Below, piece by piece: positions 11,701 to 24,103 of a DNA stretch of 64,000 nt. This stretch comes from Porodaedalea pini (taxonomy: Eukaryota > Basidiomycota > Agaricomycetes > Hymenochaetales > Hymenochaetaceae): NCBI GenBank assembly GCA_002794775.1, contig NBAY01000107.1:30415-94414 (forward strand), written 5' to 3'. The notes beneath the pieces were generated by a model. It searched no databases. It saw nothing but the letters and a program-made list of their open reading frames with translations, and was not told the origin of the DNA. The stretch's first letter is position 1, and the number at the start of each line of letters is the position of its first letter. Made by a program: the position numbers and the translations under genes.

Positions 11701-12904
11701 TACTTTGTCCTCTTTCTGTAAAGTTTGTATCTCCTCATGCACATCAAGCCAGGCATCGGAAGAATAAAGCTCTCCGTATACGCGTTCCAGAGCGGAGCTG
11801 TGATTGGGTTGCCAGTACTCTTTGTAGGGCATATAGTGAAAGGGAGGCACATTAGAGTCGTCTAGTGTGCAGTAAATCGTATTCATTATCGACCGGTAGT
11901 GAACTCCTTTGATCTCACACTCTGGAGCATTCGCTTCACCGCCAGCGTGTTTTTTCCCATCTTCTGCAGGTAGTTTGATCCTAACAGAGCCTTCACACCA
12001 GCCATCGGTAGAGAAGGAGCTTTGCCCTTCTGACTCGTCTCCATGGCCATCAAGCCAATCATTCTCCCGTTTCGCACTATAAGTCTTCAAGTCATCACTG
12101 CAAAACTCTGGATGGAGTATTACTTCGTGAACTAGCTCGTCCAGCTCCTCGTTAGTCTTTCCCCTGACCTCGCGGTTCACCCAGGCAGTCAAAAGGTAGT
12201 TCGTCGCATTTTTAAAGGGGGCGTAGATATTCGTAACGAAAGAAGGTAAATGGGGATTCCAGGCGTTCTTCTTGGGCACAGAAAGGTTAGGCGAGTCACA
12301 ATAGTCTTTGAGGTCAAAGCTTTTGTCAGGGTCATCGCTCGGCTTGTCTGGATAGACACGAAACAGGGCATAATTGTTTGAATGCGTCGTAAGAGGTGTG
12401 CGGTGGTTATTAGGAGCTGGAACTGGCACGAGAGGAGGCGTAGGAGCAATATTGGGTTCAGGAGGAGGGACGAGTTCTAGGAGGTGAGGTAGTGATACTG
12501 CTGGAAACACAGTTGAGCTCGAGCTCGTGGGCAAATGGTCTAAAAACCGTTTTGGCAGTCTTTTCTTTCTCTTGGTTCCAGGAGGAAGTTCCAGAGGGCT
12601 ATCGAATAGAGCGACTGGGTCTGGTTCATACTGGTCCATCGTGAATTCTTGAGTTTCAGGAGGAAAGGGCATCTGTCTTATTCCGTCTATATAATATTTA
12701 TTATTCAGTTATTGAACGGTGTGACGAACGAAACTTGCCCTTCAATTCTTGCTTTCGCCTAGCCTCCTTAACGGCCTTGATATGTCTAAGGGTACTCATG
12801 CGACCACTCTGTTTGCCCTTTCCTTTGCAGGTATTTCGATGAATTGCGAGTCCACGATTCACATGAAATTCTTCACCACAGTCTTCACAGGCTTGCATTG
12901 ACAT
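8745..12904 (-). CDS. Plavaka-family transposase, decayed by two in-frame stops
   Basis: The gene runs from ATG 12904 to the stop at 8745. Exons are about 12904-12730, 12672-11536, 11476-11247, 11200-10954, 10891-10728, 10673-10568, 10510-10097, 10047-9745, 9693-9110 and 9057-8745; the first junction is unsure. It begins with a zinc finger (CEDCGEEFHVNRGLAIH...C). Plavaka landmarks follow: the YGELYSSDAWLDVHEE block, HLANFGTASLWPLYMYLG, FAPDLLHEFELGVWKS, and the end signature FVDRDMFMRHRGGGIGHK. An acidic tail closes it. Plavaka elements are cut-and-paste transposons of basidiomycetes. Two TGA codons interrupt conserved reading (11038-11040 and 10133-10135), both where CGA (Arg) fits. The intron after 10728 appears to use a GC donor. 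I could not define terminal inverted repeats. Confidence 0.85.
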
Positions 12905-13145
12905 TGTGAGCAGAGTTTGTTGGACTTGGCAAGAGTGTTCGCGTTTAAGAGGGTTCATTTGATGCACTGTTTCTGTCAAAGCGAGTGTTACTGCCAGAGA
13001 TAATGAATACGGTCGTGGTGATGACAGAACTAAGCAAGACACGTCCTACTCGATGTGTCGAGATCAGGCGCATGTGACCAACATATACTATTTAAGGAAA
13101 GACGCACGGGAGGCCCCCCCTCCTGCCGTCACCCCTCCCCCCAAA

Positions 13146-14871
13146 ATGCCTCCTACTGCCACGCATCACACCCAGCGCATACTTCGTCGTCAACTCACAA
13201 CGCCACCGCCTTCTGACCCACCTGTACGGTCCAACTTGGACATGCCTTTGTGGGACTCATCGCCGACCAACAACAGCGACGACGCCCCCCCCCCCCAAGC
13301 ACCAAAGGCTCGTAACTGACGGTAGTATAGCTAAGAGGGGAAGGAATAATGCTGCCGCGTAAGTCTTTGTTTCTTTGTTTCGAATCTGCTAATATGCGTG
13401 CGCATATACAGACGGAAGGATTCGACGGTGGCACGCATCCTCCAGCTCACTCAATTCATCAAGCATGGCATCGATCTCTGGATTAATGTACCTCAAGCTA
13501 TCAATGTCGGAACGGCCGCTGAGCTCTTGGAGCAATACAAGACCATGGACCCATCAGACGACGACTACAACGAGGACGACAAGAAGGATGCTGAACAGAT
13601 TCTTGAGAACTGGTGAGTTAGAACCTCACTATATGCATGATATCTGACCACTGCTTGCTTTGATACGTAGCTCTAAGGAGAAGGACATCCTCCTCAAGGC
13701 TTACAAAGGCATCGTGGCTTTGTTTTCGAAGCAGGTTAATTATATCGACGCTCTGAGCGACGAGGAAGCAGCGGGGCTCTGGTGGCAGGTAAGTAACTTG
13801 CCAGAGACCTGTCTTCTTTATAACTCTCCCATCTATGTTACAGGTCAACACGGCTGCAGAGCAAGGCCGTAACAACGACACAGCAAGCATGAAGGCCAAG
13901 GCGCACAAATATGTGCTCACGACTGGCCAGCCGTTCCCACCAATCGACGACGACAAATCAATGTATGGTACCAGTCATCCGCAGCTTCTGCGGATGATTG
14001 TACCAATGTCGATTCTTCACAAAAATGGGGAGGACACGGAGTAAGCTGATTATATGCACTTAATTCATCACTGATTTTCGCTGTAGTTTTGAGGCCGACG
14101 TGAAGGCCAAGAAATATAAGATCGACCACAAGTCCATCCCAGCTTTTCTATTTCAGGCTGAATTATGGAACCCACGCATTCCAGATGGAGGGTTGCTCAG
14201 GGGGCACTTCCCCCTATGCGTAAGCTAATTATCTACCTTCTCTATTGTTTCAACACATGGCATGCTAATGTCTAACTTTCCTCAGGTCCTTCGTCACATC
14301 CTTACCGGCCCGTCCTCTGCAAAAGCAGAGCCTGGAAAAAGAGGTAGGTCGACACGAGCAGGCAACGCAAGCATCGCCGGGCAGACTGAAGTCACGCCTG
14401 AAATGATTGCGTATGCCTGCGTTCATGTAAGTCATCCGCTCATCAAACTAACGGCTTGTTATTAATGCATATATTATAGGCTCGTCAATTCATCTCGAAA
14501 CTTGAAATATTTGGCGAAATCGACGAGCAGTTCAACATGAAGAAGTTTTATTATGGTATTATCAAGCTTTTCGACAACAGGGAGTCCAAGTGGGTTAAGG
14601 ATACTCTCGCTTGGTGGAATGAGTATGTGCAACATTATCTAATTTTATTCTCGCTTTAATGTCTTTCCCCAGACAGGTTTTTGGCGCCGATGTGGAAGAT
14701 GAGGACGAAGAGGAGAGCGACAACTCGGACGAAGACGAAACCTCCTTCGCAAACATCCTAGCTATGCGAGAGGCCTGCGAAGCTCAAGAAGCAGCACCTG
14801 AAGAACCTGTGATAAGTCAAACTCAGCTCGACTCTCAGTACACTCAAGACGCATTTCCTGACCTCGCCTAA
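13146..14871 (+). CDS. DUF6698-type agaricomycete protein
   Basis: Eight exons: 13146-13358, 13412-13612, 13671-13788, 13844-14040, 14087-14219, 14286-14426, 14480-14622, 14673-14871. Family-like blocks are the N-terminal ARILQLTQFI, the central SHPQLLRMIVPMSILH, the LLRGHFPLCVLRHILTGPSS block with TPEMIAYACVHARQFIS, and FYYGIIKLFD...WWNRQVFG near the end, then a very acidic tail. I associate this layout with DUF6698 proteins, expanded in Agaricomycetes and of unknown function. Exon 1 holds a run of 12 C (13285-13296); the frame closes (447 residues) only with 11 C, so a homopolymer indel is likely. It is transcribed divergently from the Plavaka gene, 241 bp away. Confidence 0.7.
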
Positions 14872-15034
14872 CTGCTTTCCCCCTGAAAGGAAATTTTCGC
14901 ACATTTGGATACGTCGATCAAGGCAGATCATCGTCAATCATACACGTGATTACGTGGTCACCAGATCTTGACAGATACTTGCCCAGGCAAAAATCCATCA
15001 GTCACAGTCACGCTACACCATCACATCTTGTGAC

Positions 15035-15682
15035 ATGGCACACAAACGTCAAGAAAGTAAAGGACAACCAATGGAGGTTGATCCCCAATGCACCAAGTGC
15101 ATGCTACTACAGAATGTAGCACAGAAGGTCCCAGAACTCCTGAAGACAATAGGATTAATGGACCAGGACGTCACATTACGAGCACACAAGTGGGAAGGCC
15201 AATCCCCATACTTTGAAACAGGACAGGCAATCTACTATCAAGATGCCAAGACATATAAAGTCCACATCAGTAAAGAAGAACGTGGCATGGAGAACTACAA
15301 ATGGGATACAGTCATCCAATACAATAAGGAGCCACATGAAGAATGCAGGAACTGCAAAATGATGATACGAATACCTACCCCGAGTCCAGTACAAGGGAAT
15401 GACATACCAATACACATAACGACAGTACTCAAGCACTGTTGGGCATACCTCAGGGACATAAAGCATCCAGGCACAATTACGCTATACGAATTCGAGCATG
15501 TGTCACAAAGACGAACATTCAAGATCACTCTAGCCCTAGGACCACATGACCCACCATTCACAATGGAGACATGTCTCGGCGGAGCAGCCCTATCACCGAA
15601 TGGATCTGACACTGAATGGCAATCCAAGAATAACCCATGGGTCCACATGGTTATCCCCAATGGATTTGAATGGGAGGAATGA
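15035..15682 (+). CDS. unrecognised 215-residue ORF, possibly retroelement-associated
   Basis: A single intronless ORF from ATG 15035 to TGA 15682. It begins with a short polar stretch, has paired cysteines (CTKCM, CRNCKMM) and ends NGFEWEE. Codon usage is markedly A-rich (many ACA, ATA, CCA) and unlike the GC-richer neighbouring genes. It lies just upstream of an LTR-like tract with a TATA box. I do not recognise the family; an accessory ORF of a decayed LTR element is one reading, an orphan gene another. Confidence 0.4.
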   Translation: MAHKRQESKGQPMEVDPQCTKCMLLQNVAQKVPELLKTIGLMDQDVTLRAHKWEGQSPYFETGQAIYYQDAKTYKVHISKEERGMENYKWDTVIQYNKEPHEECRNCKMMIRIPTPSPVQGNDIPIHITTVLKHCWAYLRDIKHPGTITLYEFEHVSQRRTFKITLALGPHDPPFTMETCLGGAALSPNGSDTEWQSKNNPWVHMVIPNGFEWEE

Positions 15683-15869
15683 ACACCCAAGCGCAGCAAT
15701 GCAACCCGATAGGCTATGCAGTGCCACAACCGAGGAAGACGCTTCGAGAAGCAGGGAAGTAAAGCCCTGATATAGAAGCACACGGGAGAAGCAGGAAGTT
15801 AATTAAACCGAAGCATGTGGAGAACGTGGGAGCCCGACTACCGAATCAGTGATGTACTCACCTGAGCGT

Positions 15870-16640
15870 GCGGGTCATGACATCACGTGATTTACACTGC
15901 AGTTGGAATTGCAGAAGGCAAGGAAACCATTGGATGGAGTACATGTGCATACATCCCCACTGCAGCAGCCAAGTGCTGCGGCCACCTGAAACATAGGGAG
16001 GAGATGGAAGGGCATCTGGTTGGACAGAACGTAAAGAAATTAGAAATCCAGTAGGCTATATAAGGCCGAGTAACTAGCACCCCAGATCCCCATTCTCTAT
16101 CGCTTTATTTTACATTCCTCTCAGGAAGGTTACAGAACACTGCTACTTCCTACCCCTACCTCTACATCTATAACTACCACTGTGTAATATCCTCCTTGGT
16201 TGAATAACGAGTCCGCCCCATACTGGGTTGAGGATTTGTCCCAAGTTGAATAAGGATTGACTTTGATTGAGTAGACCCTCAGCTATGCCACACTTAGAAG
16301 GTTCCTCTCATTGTCCACAGAACCAAGTCTGGTTGAGTGCATCTCGGCTACGCCAAGCCTTGCAGTTTGCCTCCTAGACAACATCGCAGCATAACCGAAC
16401 GTCTCTCGACCCTCTAGGGCATTACCTCCCCTATCTGCTGTAACTAAGTGCTTTCAATACCAACCTCAGGTTCCACCTGATAAGGGCAGCGAAGGAGAAG
16501 CTGGTTACGGGATCGGTCGAAGATAAGTAAAGTCGTCTCGGTAATACACCACTCAGAGGACCATACAGTCCGGAAGGCAACACCTTCGTGGTTAAAGAAT
16601 TGGAATATTCGCCCGACCCTAACACCCCCCTTCGGATTCC
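15870..16640 (+). repeat. possible solo or 3' LTR-like sequence
   Basis: A non-coding tract contains a CACGTGA palindrome (about 15885), a TATA-like CTATATAAGG (about 16056) followed by a pyrimidine-rich leader, and ends near CCCTAACA (about 16627). This recalls LTR U3-R-U5 layout. I found no second copy in the window and no target duplication, so the boundaries are guesses. Confidence 0.25.
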
Positions 16641-18037
16641 GTATTCGGCCCCCATTGCTTTCGTGCTCCTCAGCATCATCTCTGTTCAGCTCGCTCATCG
16701 TGAACGCAACATTTCTTTTGCTCGCTCGCTCACTCTCACTCAATGTATTCTCGCTCTCGTCTTTCCTGCCGAACCAAGCAATATGTTGCCACCGCTAATA
16801 CATGGATGCACCACCATCACCATTCACTGTATTGCTGAAAATGAACTGTAGAACAAATAGCACTCGTGTATTATCATGACAGAAATACATTATTATTATA
16901 TTATATGAATGGTGTGATAATGAACCAATAGGACCTGTGAAAAGAGAGCAGACTTGTGGTCTCGTATAACGACTTGCAGACCTAATATAAGAACTCTACC
17001 AGACACGGCAAGAACCACAAGTAAGATTATACCATGTCATTTTGAAGCTGCGCCGTATTCTCTTTTATATTTTCTTCAGGGCCAGTCATTCTTGTATATT
17101 TCCGGCAAGTGACAATCAGTATGACCTAACTTGGCAAGGTCAATCAGACTTGCGGCGATCTTGCGGTAACTTTTAGTTTTGTATCAGATCGAAGCTGCGC
17201 CGTATTCGGTTGTACATAATTTAGAAATTATACATTCTTCCACGGGCATATAAGCCCGTGCAAGATTTTAGACATTTTCGTGATGGAGTTACCCGCTCAA
17301 TGCATGCGCTTTACGATCGTCCTGATTCGTCCAATCAACCCATGGTCAAAAGTCACGTTACATTCGTGAGAACTAGCTGCTACTCTGAACAGCCTCAAGA
17401 CTTTTCGATGTGGGCTCTCCCTTGCACTTGTTCTCGACCCAGCCTCTGCTAAGAATATCGAAACCACAGACTCTATCTTGCTTGGTTCTTTTAACTGTCG
17501 ACTGTCCTCAAGCCTGGCACTCTTCATATCAATAGTAAGTGCCAGCATCTGCCACGTAGACTTATAAGAAGCTGGACAGTCACTTCCGGGAACCGGCTCA
17601 TGAGCACTCGAATGAATTTCAATGCAAAAATACGACGAGAGTCCACATGCTGCCTAATTCTACTACCTCAAACAATGGATCAAATGACGCGATGTATTCC
17701 GAGCAAATGAATGCTCGCGGACGCAGATCCTACGTTCCACGGCGGTCATCCTTTTCTACGCCTGCGAAATAGCGCTTCAGGTCGACAGATAGCTAAATCA
17801 CGTGAAAATGCGCGCACCCCATACGCGTTCCGGAGTTCCCATCTTCGGTTCGGACGAGCTAGAAACAGGTTTCTTTGGATCTCACGGGTAGCATCAATTG
17901 CAGCCGTTCACCTGAAAGGAACTTGAGCATTCACAGCAACCGGCTGTACAGCTAGTGTTTCTGAAGCTACGGCTGGACTCATCAGGACGCTGGTGAATTT
18001 AGTTCGCCAAATCATGCTGAAGAGGCCCTCGAGAGCA
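16641..18037. other. intergenic region
   Basis: No supported gene. A sentence-like motif, GAAGCTGCGCCGTATTC, occurs twice (about 17045 and 17190), an imperfect short direct repeat. Confidence 0.4.
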
Positions 18038-18045
18038 TATAAATA
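18038..18045 (+). promoter_or_regulatory. TATA box of the lipase gene
   Basis: TATAAATA lies 63 bp upstream of the lipase ATG, the spacing expected for a core promoter with a short leader. Confidence 0.5.
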
Positions 18046-18107
18046 CGAGTGTCCTTGCGACAGAGAACAGTGACCGGATATCTTCGCAAGAGGCGCCTTT
18101 CTTCACC

Positions 18108-19338
18108 ATGCTCAAAGCTTTCAGCATAATCTCGCTCCTTGCATTGCACAGTGTGGGCACTGCGGTCAACCCTGCCCCGGACTCTGCCCTTGAGCGGCGC
18201 TCGATTTCGCAGGACCTACTGGATCAGCTCACTCGTTTCACCAACTTTTCTTCTGCCGCGTATCAGGCGACTTGCCCTAGTCCACTTGGAAACACGCTCG
18301 TCGAGGCGGTATGTTCCAGTTTCCAATGATCTCCGCTTTCGTTACAGAGTAGCCAAACGTCCGCCTTACTACAGTTCAGCAATGCGTCAACGAGCACACA
18401 GGGCTATATCGCACGCGACGACACGAACAAGCAGATCATTGTCGCTTTCCGAGGTAGTCAGCAGCTGCAAGACTTTATCACAGGTCCGTATACCCCAGGC
18501 ATCCACCAACCGCCTTTACTGACTCGGATCACCCGTCACGCAGATGCGGAGATCTTTCTTACCCCATTCGTCTCGCAGGGAATTTCCGACACGAATAACG
18601 CTACGGCTCACACAGGGTTCTTGGGTGCATACAACAGCGTCGCCTCCACCGTGCTCTCCACAGTCTCTTCACAGCTCGACGCACATCCAGACTATTCTCT
18701 CATCTCGACTGGCCACAGCCTCGGCGCGGCGATTGCAAGCATCGGTGGCGTGTCCCTTGCGTCTAACTTCCCCGGCACTCCCCTGCAAGTTTTCACTTTC
18801 GGCCAGCCTCGTACCGGTGATCCCGCATATGCACAGCTTGCGGAGAACCTGGTTGGCGCAGAGAATATCTTCAGGGCCGTGCATACGACTGGTCCGTTCC
18901 TTTGACGACGGTTGAATGTTCTGGTATGCTGACTATATTTGGTGCAGACGGTGTTCCTACGATCATCCCGCAAGCCATCGGATACAAGCACCAGTGAGCA
19001 TAAAGGGGCTTCATATTTTCCACATGCCTTGCTCAACGTCACTGCCTTAGCGAAACTGAGTATTGGAACTTCCAAGATCCTTGTAAGCACGTCTTTTCAA
19101 CTTCATTGTTAGCTAGTCATTATCAACGGTTTGAGTACAGCGATCCCGGACAACGTGAAACAATGCTCCGGCGAAGAAGATCCGACGTGCAGTGACTCTA
19201 TCCCGTCAATGGGAATTGACGCAGCGCATCTCACGTACTTTGGGCAAGGTGAGATTTCGTAGCTACTCTGTAATTAGATGGTCTGTCGACCTTACATTTC
19301 TCATAGCCATCGGTCTGGATCCGACCGTGTGCCAGTGA
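18108..19338 (+). CDS. secreted fungal class-3 lipase (alpha/beta hydrolase)
   Basis: Seven exons (18108-18308, 18348-18483, 18544-18891, 18948-18993, 19051-19082, 19141-19248, 19307-19338) give 300 residues with closed frame. Residues 1 to about 18 form a signal peptide (MLKAFSIISLLALHSVGTA). The nucleophile elbow GHSLG sits in STGHSLGAAIASI; VAFRGS precedes it, as expected for the oxyanion-hole strand of Lipase_3. FTFGQPRTGDPAY, DGVPTIIP (the acid region) and the late His (AAHLTYFG) complete a plausible Ser-Asp-His triad. Such enzymes hydrolyse triacylglycerols or feruloyl esters outside the cell; the substrate cannot be told from sequence. Confidence 0.9.
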
Positions 19339-20838
19339 AGCCAAAGGGCAGCTTTGGATGAGGGGTGCCGCACGAATATCACTCGAAAATTCCCTTTCGG
19401 AAGGTGGTTAATTCTGTTGTTGTCTTTGGTGAACTAAGATTCTGTTGGTTCTTGTTGCGATATCCGATTCACGACTAATTGGTTGTATCGTCAATTAAGG
19501 CAGTTCCTCGAAGCCTTTAGCAAATGGGTATAGTGAATGGGAAGGGTGCATGATGTTGAACTCACAATGCATTTCCATTATCAGTGAATCGGGGTCAATG
19601 CATCGCGAACAGAGGGCTGAGGCGCACATGATACGAATGGACTGTCGTGGGTAAGAATATTCCTCTCTTGACGCTTAAGTCTCCTCGCCGAACATCTATG
19701 CACACGAATCATGGTCTTGGACGTTCCACACCCAAGTTGTCAGATTTGAGAGACCAAAATAGCCTCGAGATGCATGTCAGTATTTCGCCCAATATTTTTT
19801 GGAGATAGATATATTTATTGAGGCTCCCATTGTGAGGAGAAAGAAGAAAGGTGATATAAATGTGACCTGATGGTCTAGTAGTATGATAGCTTGTTACGGT
19901 GGAGCAAATCTTCTGATTACGGTTAGGCCTTTTGATGATAACAATTTTTGGAACTTGGCACGTGCAAGAGATACCGTATGTCTGGATGAAGGAAGGTTTC
20001 AACGGGCAGGTTATTCTCACGATGAGTCAGACCCGGGCCGTCCAGGTTTCCTTCAACTTCAAGCTTTGCACGGACTTGCTGCATTTGTTTCGCGACAGCA
20101 ATCACTGTAGCGAGCAGCCTCACAATTTTGCGCGCCGAGGCCGCTCAGCTGCGTCTACGAGACTCGTCCCTTAAGAAATACGTGCCAGTCGTCCCGTCGA
20201 CCACATATTTGACGTAGGTCTAGAAATTTCAGTCGCTACACGACCGCCTCTTGAAGCTCCATTTAATTCAATTTAGGAGAAGAAATCATGTAATCCTGGA
20301 CCGACGGCGTTGCTTCCCAACCTGTCGTCGGAGAAGCGGCCTTCCGCTGCCGGTCATCTACCGCCTTTAGCGCCCATAGTACTAGTGCAAAGTCCGGTGC
20401 TGCACAATACACAACAGAGACTTCGTGACAGCACTGACCTCGAACTCCCTGTCTCCATGGCCTACTTTGTGGTCAATGAAGGTTTCTCTCAGTAATGTAG
20501 AATCAAATTCGCGTCTCCTTTGACCATTATCGTTGTTTGCGACTGGACGTCTTATGTACTGTTACCCGAGCTCTCCTGAAACTGCAGAGCTTTCATCTCA
20601 GTCGGCAATAACTTATGGCCAAGTTTGCAGATCATTCCCAAATGCAAGGCCGCTGTTCTCCTTGCACCGAGCAACTGTCGCTCGACCAAACGTCAGATTC
20701 TACTATGCATCTCGTAGCCGAGGGCTTTATAACGTAGCATCAAGCTAGCATTTGAACTATCATATACCTCGACCAGAATCTATAGGGAACAGCTTATAAT
20801 CGACACCCGTTTTCGGAACTCTCTTTAACTGATTCGCG
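19339..20838. other. intergenic region
   Basis: No supported gene or repeat. The last 50 bp before 20839 include a TTATAA element that may serve the next gene. Confidence 0.45.
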
Positions 20839-21768
20839 ATGCTGCTTTCTACTATCCTTAGTGCTACCCTCCTCACTGCGTCTCTCCCTCTTACTGCCAA
20901 GGCGTCTCCTGCAAAGACTTCTAAATCCGATCTTGGGCCAGGCCCGGCTTCAACGTCGACTTCGAGTAGCCCTGCCTCAAGCTCGGGCAATGGACCTTTC
21001 ACGAATGCGCGATTCACGTTCTACGATGTTGGCCTGTGAGCCCTTATTATAACCGCCAACCGTGCCTGCTTAACATATCGAATGCTATAGAGGTGCATGC
21101 GGAAAAAACAATAAAGCAAGCGACTTTGTAAGAGACACTGTTGTCCCTCGTCAAAGAATATCTGTTGAATAAATTTTCTATAGATTGTTGCACTGAACTC
21201 CAAAGTATGTATGCTAAGCTTGCAATACTCATATCACTGACCTTAAACCAAATAGCAATACGGTTCTGGGTACCCAGGCCCTAACTGCTTCAAAGATATC
21301 ACGATCACTTACAAAGGCAAGACACACGACGCCACGATCATGGATGAGGTACGTCACTGACATCAGCATTCACCACTTAGGTGAGCATTACCACTCACGC
21401 AATGCGCGCAGTGTCCTGGTTGTCCTTACGGAGGTCTTGACTTCTCACGGGGTCTCTTTGACTACTTTGCATCTGAGGACTTGGGCGTGCTGACTGGAGA
21501 ATGGAGCTTCAAGGATGGCAGCAGCAATTCAACGTCAACCGGCTCCGGCTCTAGCGGTGGAGGTGACGGCTCTGTGGGAAATGATGGAGACGATGGCTCT
21601 GGTGGCAGCTCAGGTTCTAGCTCAGTCTCCGGTGATGGCTCAGGTGATCCGACATCTTCAGGCTCAAGTGACCCTTCATCTACAATACCGGATGACTCAC
21701 CAACGACATCTTCGTCTTCGAGGCCGAGTCACTCGGATTGTGGACACTGTAGTGCTCACACTGCTTAG
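20839..21768 (+). CDS. secreted DPBB (expansin/RlpA-like) protein with Ser/Gly-rich tail
   Basis: Five exons (20839-21035, 21091-21127, 21184-21204, 21256-21348, 21412-21768) give 234 residues. A signal peptide (MLLSTILSATLLTASLPLTA) is followed by a Ser/Pro linker. The double-psi beta-barrel core shows FTFYDVGLGACGKNN, IVALNSKQYGSGYPGPNC and CPGCPYGGLDFSRGLF. The core resembles barwin/expansin-like single-domain secreted proteins that lack the second expansin domain; some bind cell-wall carbohydrate but activity is unknown. About 90 C-terminal residues are Ser/Gly/Asp-rich, probably O-glycosylated, ending in CGHC. Exons 2 and 3 are only 37 and 21 nt, as in three paralogues in this window. 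Confidence 0.85.
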
Positions 21769-22374
21769 AGTGAGGGGGGCCTTGAGTTTTCTCGGCTAGT
21801 ATATAGACTGTAGTAGCGGAGCTCCTTCATAATATATACACACACATATATAGTGTTCATGTATCTAAAATGTCTCAGATGAATTGACTTTGACAGTGAC
21901 AGAGTGTGTGTTCTGGATGAACTACAGCAAACATACTAAAATAAAATGGGGCGAGGAAATACGAAATGCATAGTGTGTCATATGTACACAATTTTGCGAT
22001 GCGCCAGGGCACAAATGCGCATCAAGTTTGTGCTCTCTCACTTTCCCCCGACCTTTCCTTTCCTTTCCAGAATGCAAAGTATTGTCTTGGCAGGTCCATG
22101 GCCAGCAGTTGAATGTAGCGCGCGCGAAATGTACGACATAAATAAAATGTCTTCGTCATATTGCAGAAAGTCGGTTGCTCTGGGGCTCTTTGCTGTAGAC
22201 AACAAATGAGAGTGGTCATTTACTTCGGCGGTGTCACTTTGTAGACGCCCTCTACATAACTTTATAAGAGCTTGCAAGCAGGCTAGAGGGACATACCAAA
22301 CATCTGTCTTCCTTAACGTTGATAAGGTCTTGAAGTTTCTAGACACTCTTTTATAAATCTACTCTTCAAGAGTT
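21769..22374. other. intergenic region between the two DPBB genes
   Basis: Contains TA/CA microsatellite-like sequence near 21830-21855 and a TTTATAA at about 22261. No gene seen. Confidence 0.45.
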
Positions 22375-23405
22375 ATGTGGACTTTCCTCGGCACATTCGT
22401 CCTTGCGGCTGTCCTGCCAATAGCTGCATTGCCCCAGAATACGGGTACTTCCAGCGGTCCTTTCACAAACGCTCGTCTCACTTTTTATACTGCTGGCTTG
22501 TAAGTGCGACTTTACGTGCAGACAGCGTATCTTATCTCAATGCTACAAACTTAACAGAGGAGCATGCGGCCAGACGAATTCGGACTCCGATTTCGTGAGT
22601 GATGTTTCGCAGAACTGAATGTTGTGGAAGCTGATACAATGCCATGCAGATTGTTGCCTTGAACGCAGCGGTAAGCAGGCATTCCTTCGGCAAGGATGTT
22701 ATTGACAAAAGTCAAATAGCAATATGGAAACGGAGAGTACTGTAACAAACAGATCACAATAACTGTGAACGGTGTATCGCACGATGCCACTATTATGGAC
22801 AAAGTAAGTTTCGCCTCACGACTCCAAGTAATTCATGAAGCGTAATTCACCTGCATCTCAAGTGCCCCGGATGTCCGTATGGAGGCCTGGATTTAACCCC
22901 GACACTCTTCTCCGCCCTCGGGAATGAAGCCGCTGGCGTTCTGACGGGAGAATGGAGCTTCAAGGACGGAAGCAGCGGAGGCTCATCAGCATCGGGCTCT
23001 ACTTCTACCTCGGGTGGTGCGCCGACCTCGCCCTCTAGTACCGGAGGTACTGGAACTACTGGAGGCTCGCCTTCCTCCTCAAGCCCCCTCCCTGGAGCTT
23101 CATCGTCATCGGCCTCGGTGCCAGGTGGTACGTCGACGACTGTCCCGGGCGCAACGACGTCCTCGGCGTCAGTCCCTGGGGCCTCTTCCTCGTCAACATC
23201 GGTCCCAGGTGGCACTCCGAGCTCGTCTTCAGTCTCAATCCCGGGTATCGCTTCATCGCCGACTCTTGCTCCAGGCGTCACTGACACGGCGTCGCCGACA
23301 CTGGCTCCTGGCGCCGAGTCATCACCTACTCTGCCCGCCGGAGTCACCAGTCCCGGAACCTCTTCCACGGGAGCTACTCCTTCCTCATCGAGTTGCAATT
23401 GTTAG
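22375..23405 (+). CDS. secreted DPBB protein with long Ser/Thr/Pro tail
   Basis: Exons 22375-22499, 22558-22594, 22650-22670, 22720-22803 and 22863-23405 give 269 residues. A signal peptide (about 18 residues) precedes FTNARLTFYTAGLGACG, IVALNAAQYGNGEYCN and CPGCPYGGLDLTPTLF, the same DPBB core as the gene 600 bp upstream in the same orientation. The tail of about 140 residues carries degenerate repeats of the type SSxSVPG/TLAPG and ends SSCNC. It is a tandem duplicate; the core has lost the GYPGP turn that the other copies keep. The tail suggests a glycosylated stalk or wall-associated protein. Confidence 0.85.
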
Positions 23406-24103
23406 TAAATCAGCCAGAGCATGGAATCTGGCCGCATCAGATGCACTTCTCAGGATTTTGACCTTGATGCTATTTCTCGTGACTATGTATTCAGTACTTT
23501 CAGTAGATTAGAGCAAGTAAATACACTCATTTGTAAAAATCGATACAAGCTTCGCGTCGAGTGTAATCAGCTTGAGACTCTGCGTCAATGGATTCTTTGT
23601 ATTCATTTGGGTGAATGCGAGTCAGTGAGGGCAAATAGGAAGAAAAGTCATCTGCATTTGAGCTAAGGAAGGCTGAGAGACAAGCGCGCGTCAGTTTGTA
23701 TTCGTGAGAAAGTATAGCGTCAGCAGTTGTACCTGCTTTGTTTTTCACATCTTCACTTCCAGCTTTGACGACGACGGCGCTTGCAATCCAATCAACAGTC
23801 TTCGCTATGCCGCAGAATACGTGTTTACGCGCTCGGCTGTGGCTTGTTGAATAATGCGAGGGCACGCAGCCGCTTCATGGCACTCAAATGCGTGCTGCAC
23901 ATCTTTCTCATGGACGACGTTTTGGAGAGCGTTGTTCATTGTCTCTGAGCCGCGAAGCTGTCTGAACAGGTGCGTTGAAGTGGCTTTCTGCACGAGGTAG
24001 CCACTCTCTGACCTATGAATTACCGTCAGATAGTGTGTAATGGAGTGACGGACCTCTCGCTGCCTTCATCATTTAAGCACGCTCCTCAGTCGTGCCACAC
24101 ACG
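23406..24103. other. intergenic region
   Basis: Two minus-strand open stretches (about 23527-23993) look coding-like but could not be joined or recognised, so no gene is called. Confidence 0.4.

Noticed and set aside
16444..16743. 100-codon minus-strand ORF in the LTR-like tract
   Set aside because: No similarity to known proteins and it overlaps the presumed LTR.
23527..23993. two overlapping minus-strand ORFs that look protein-like
   Set aside because: Could not be joined in frame by plausible splice sites and no family is recognisable.
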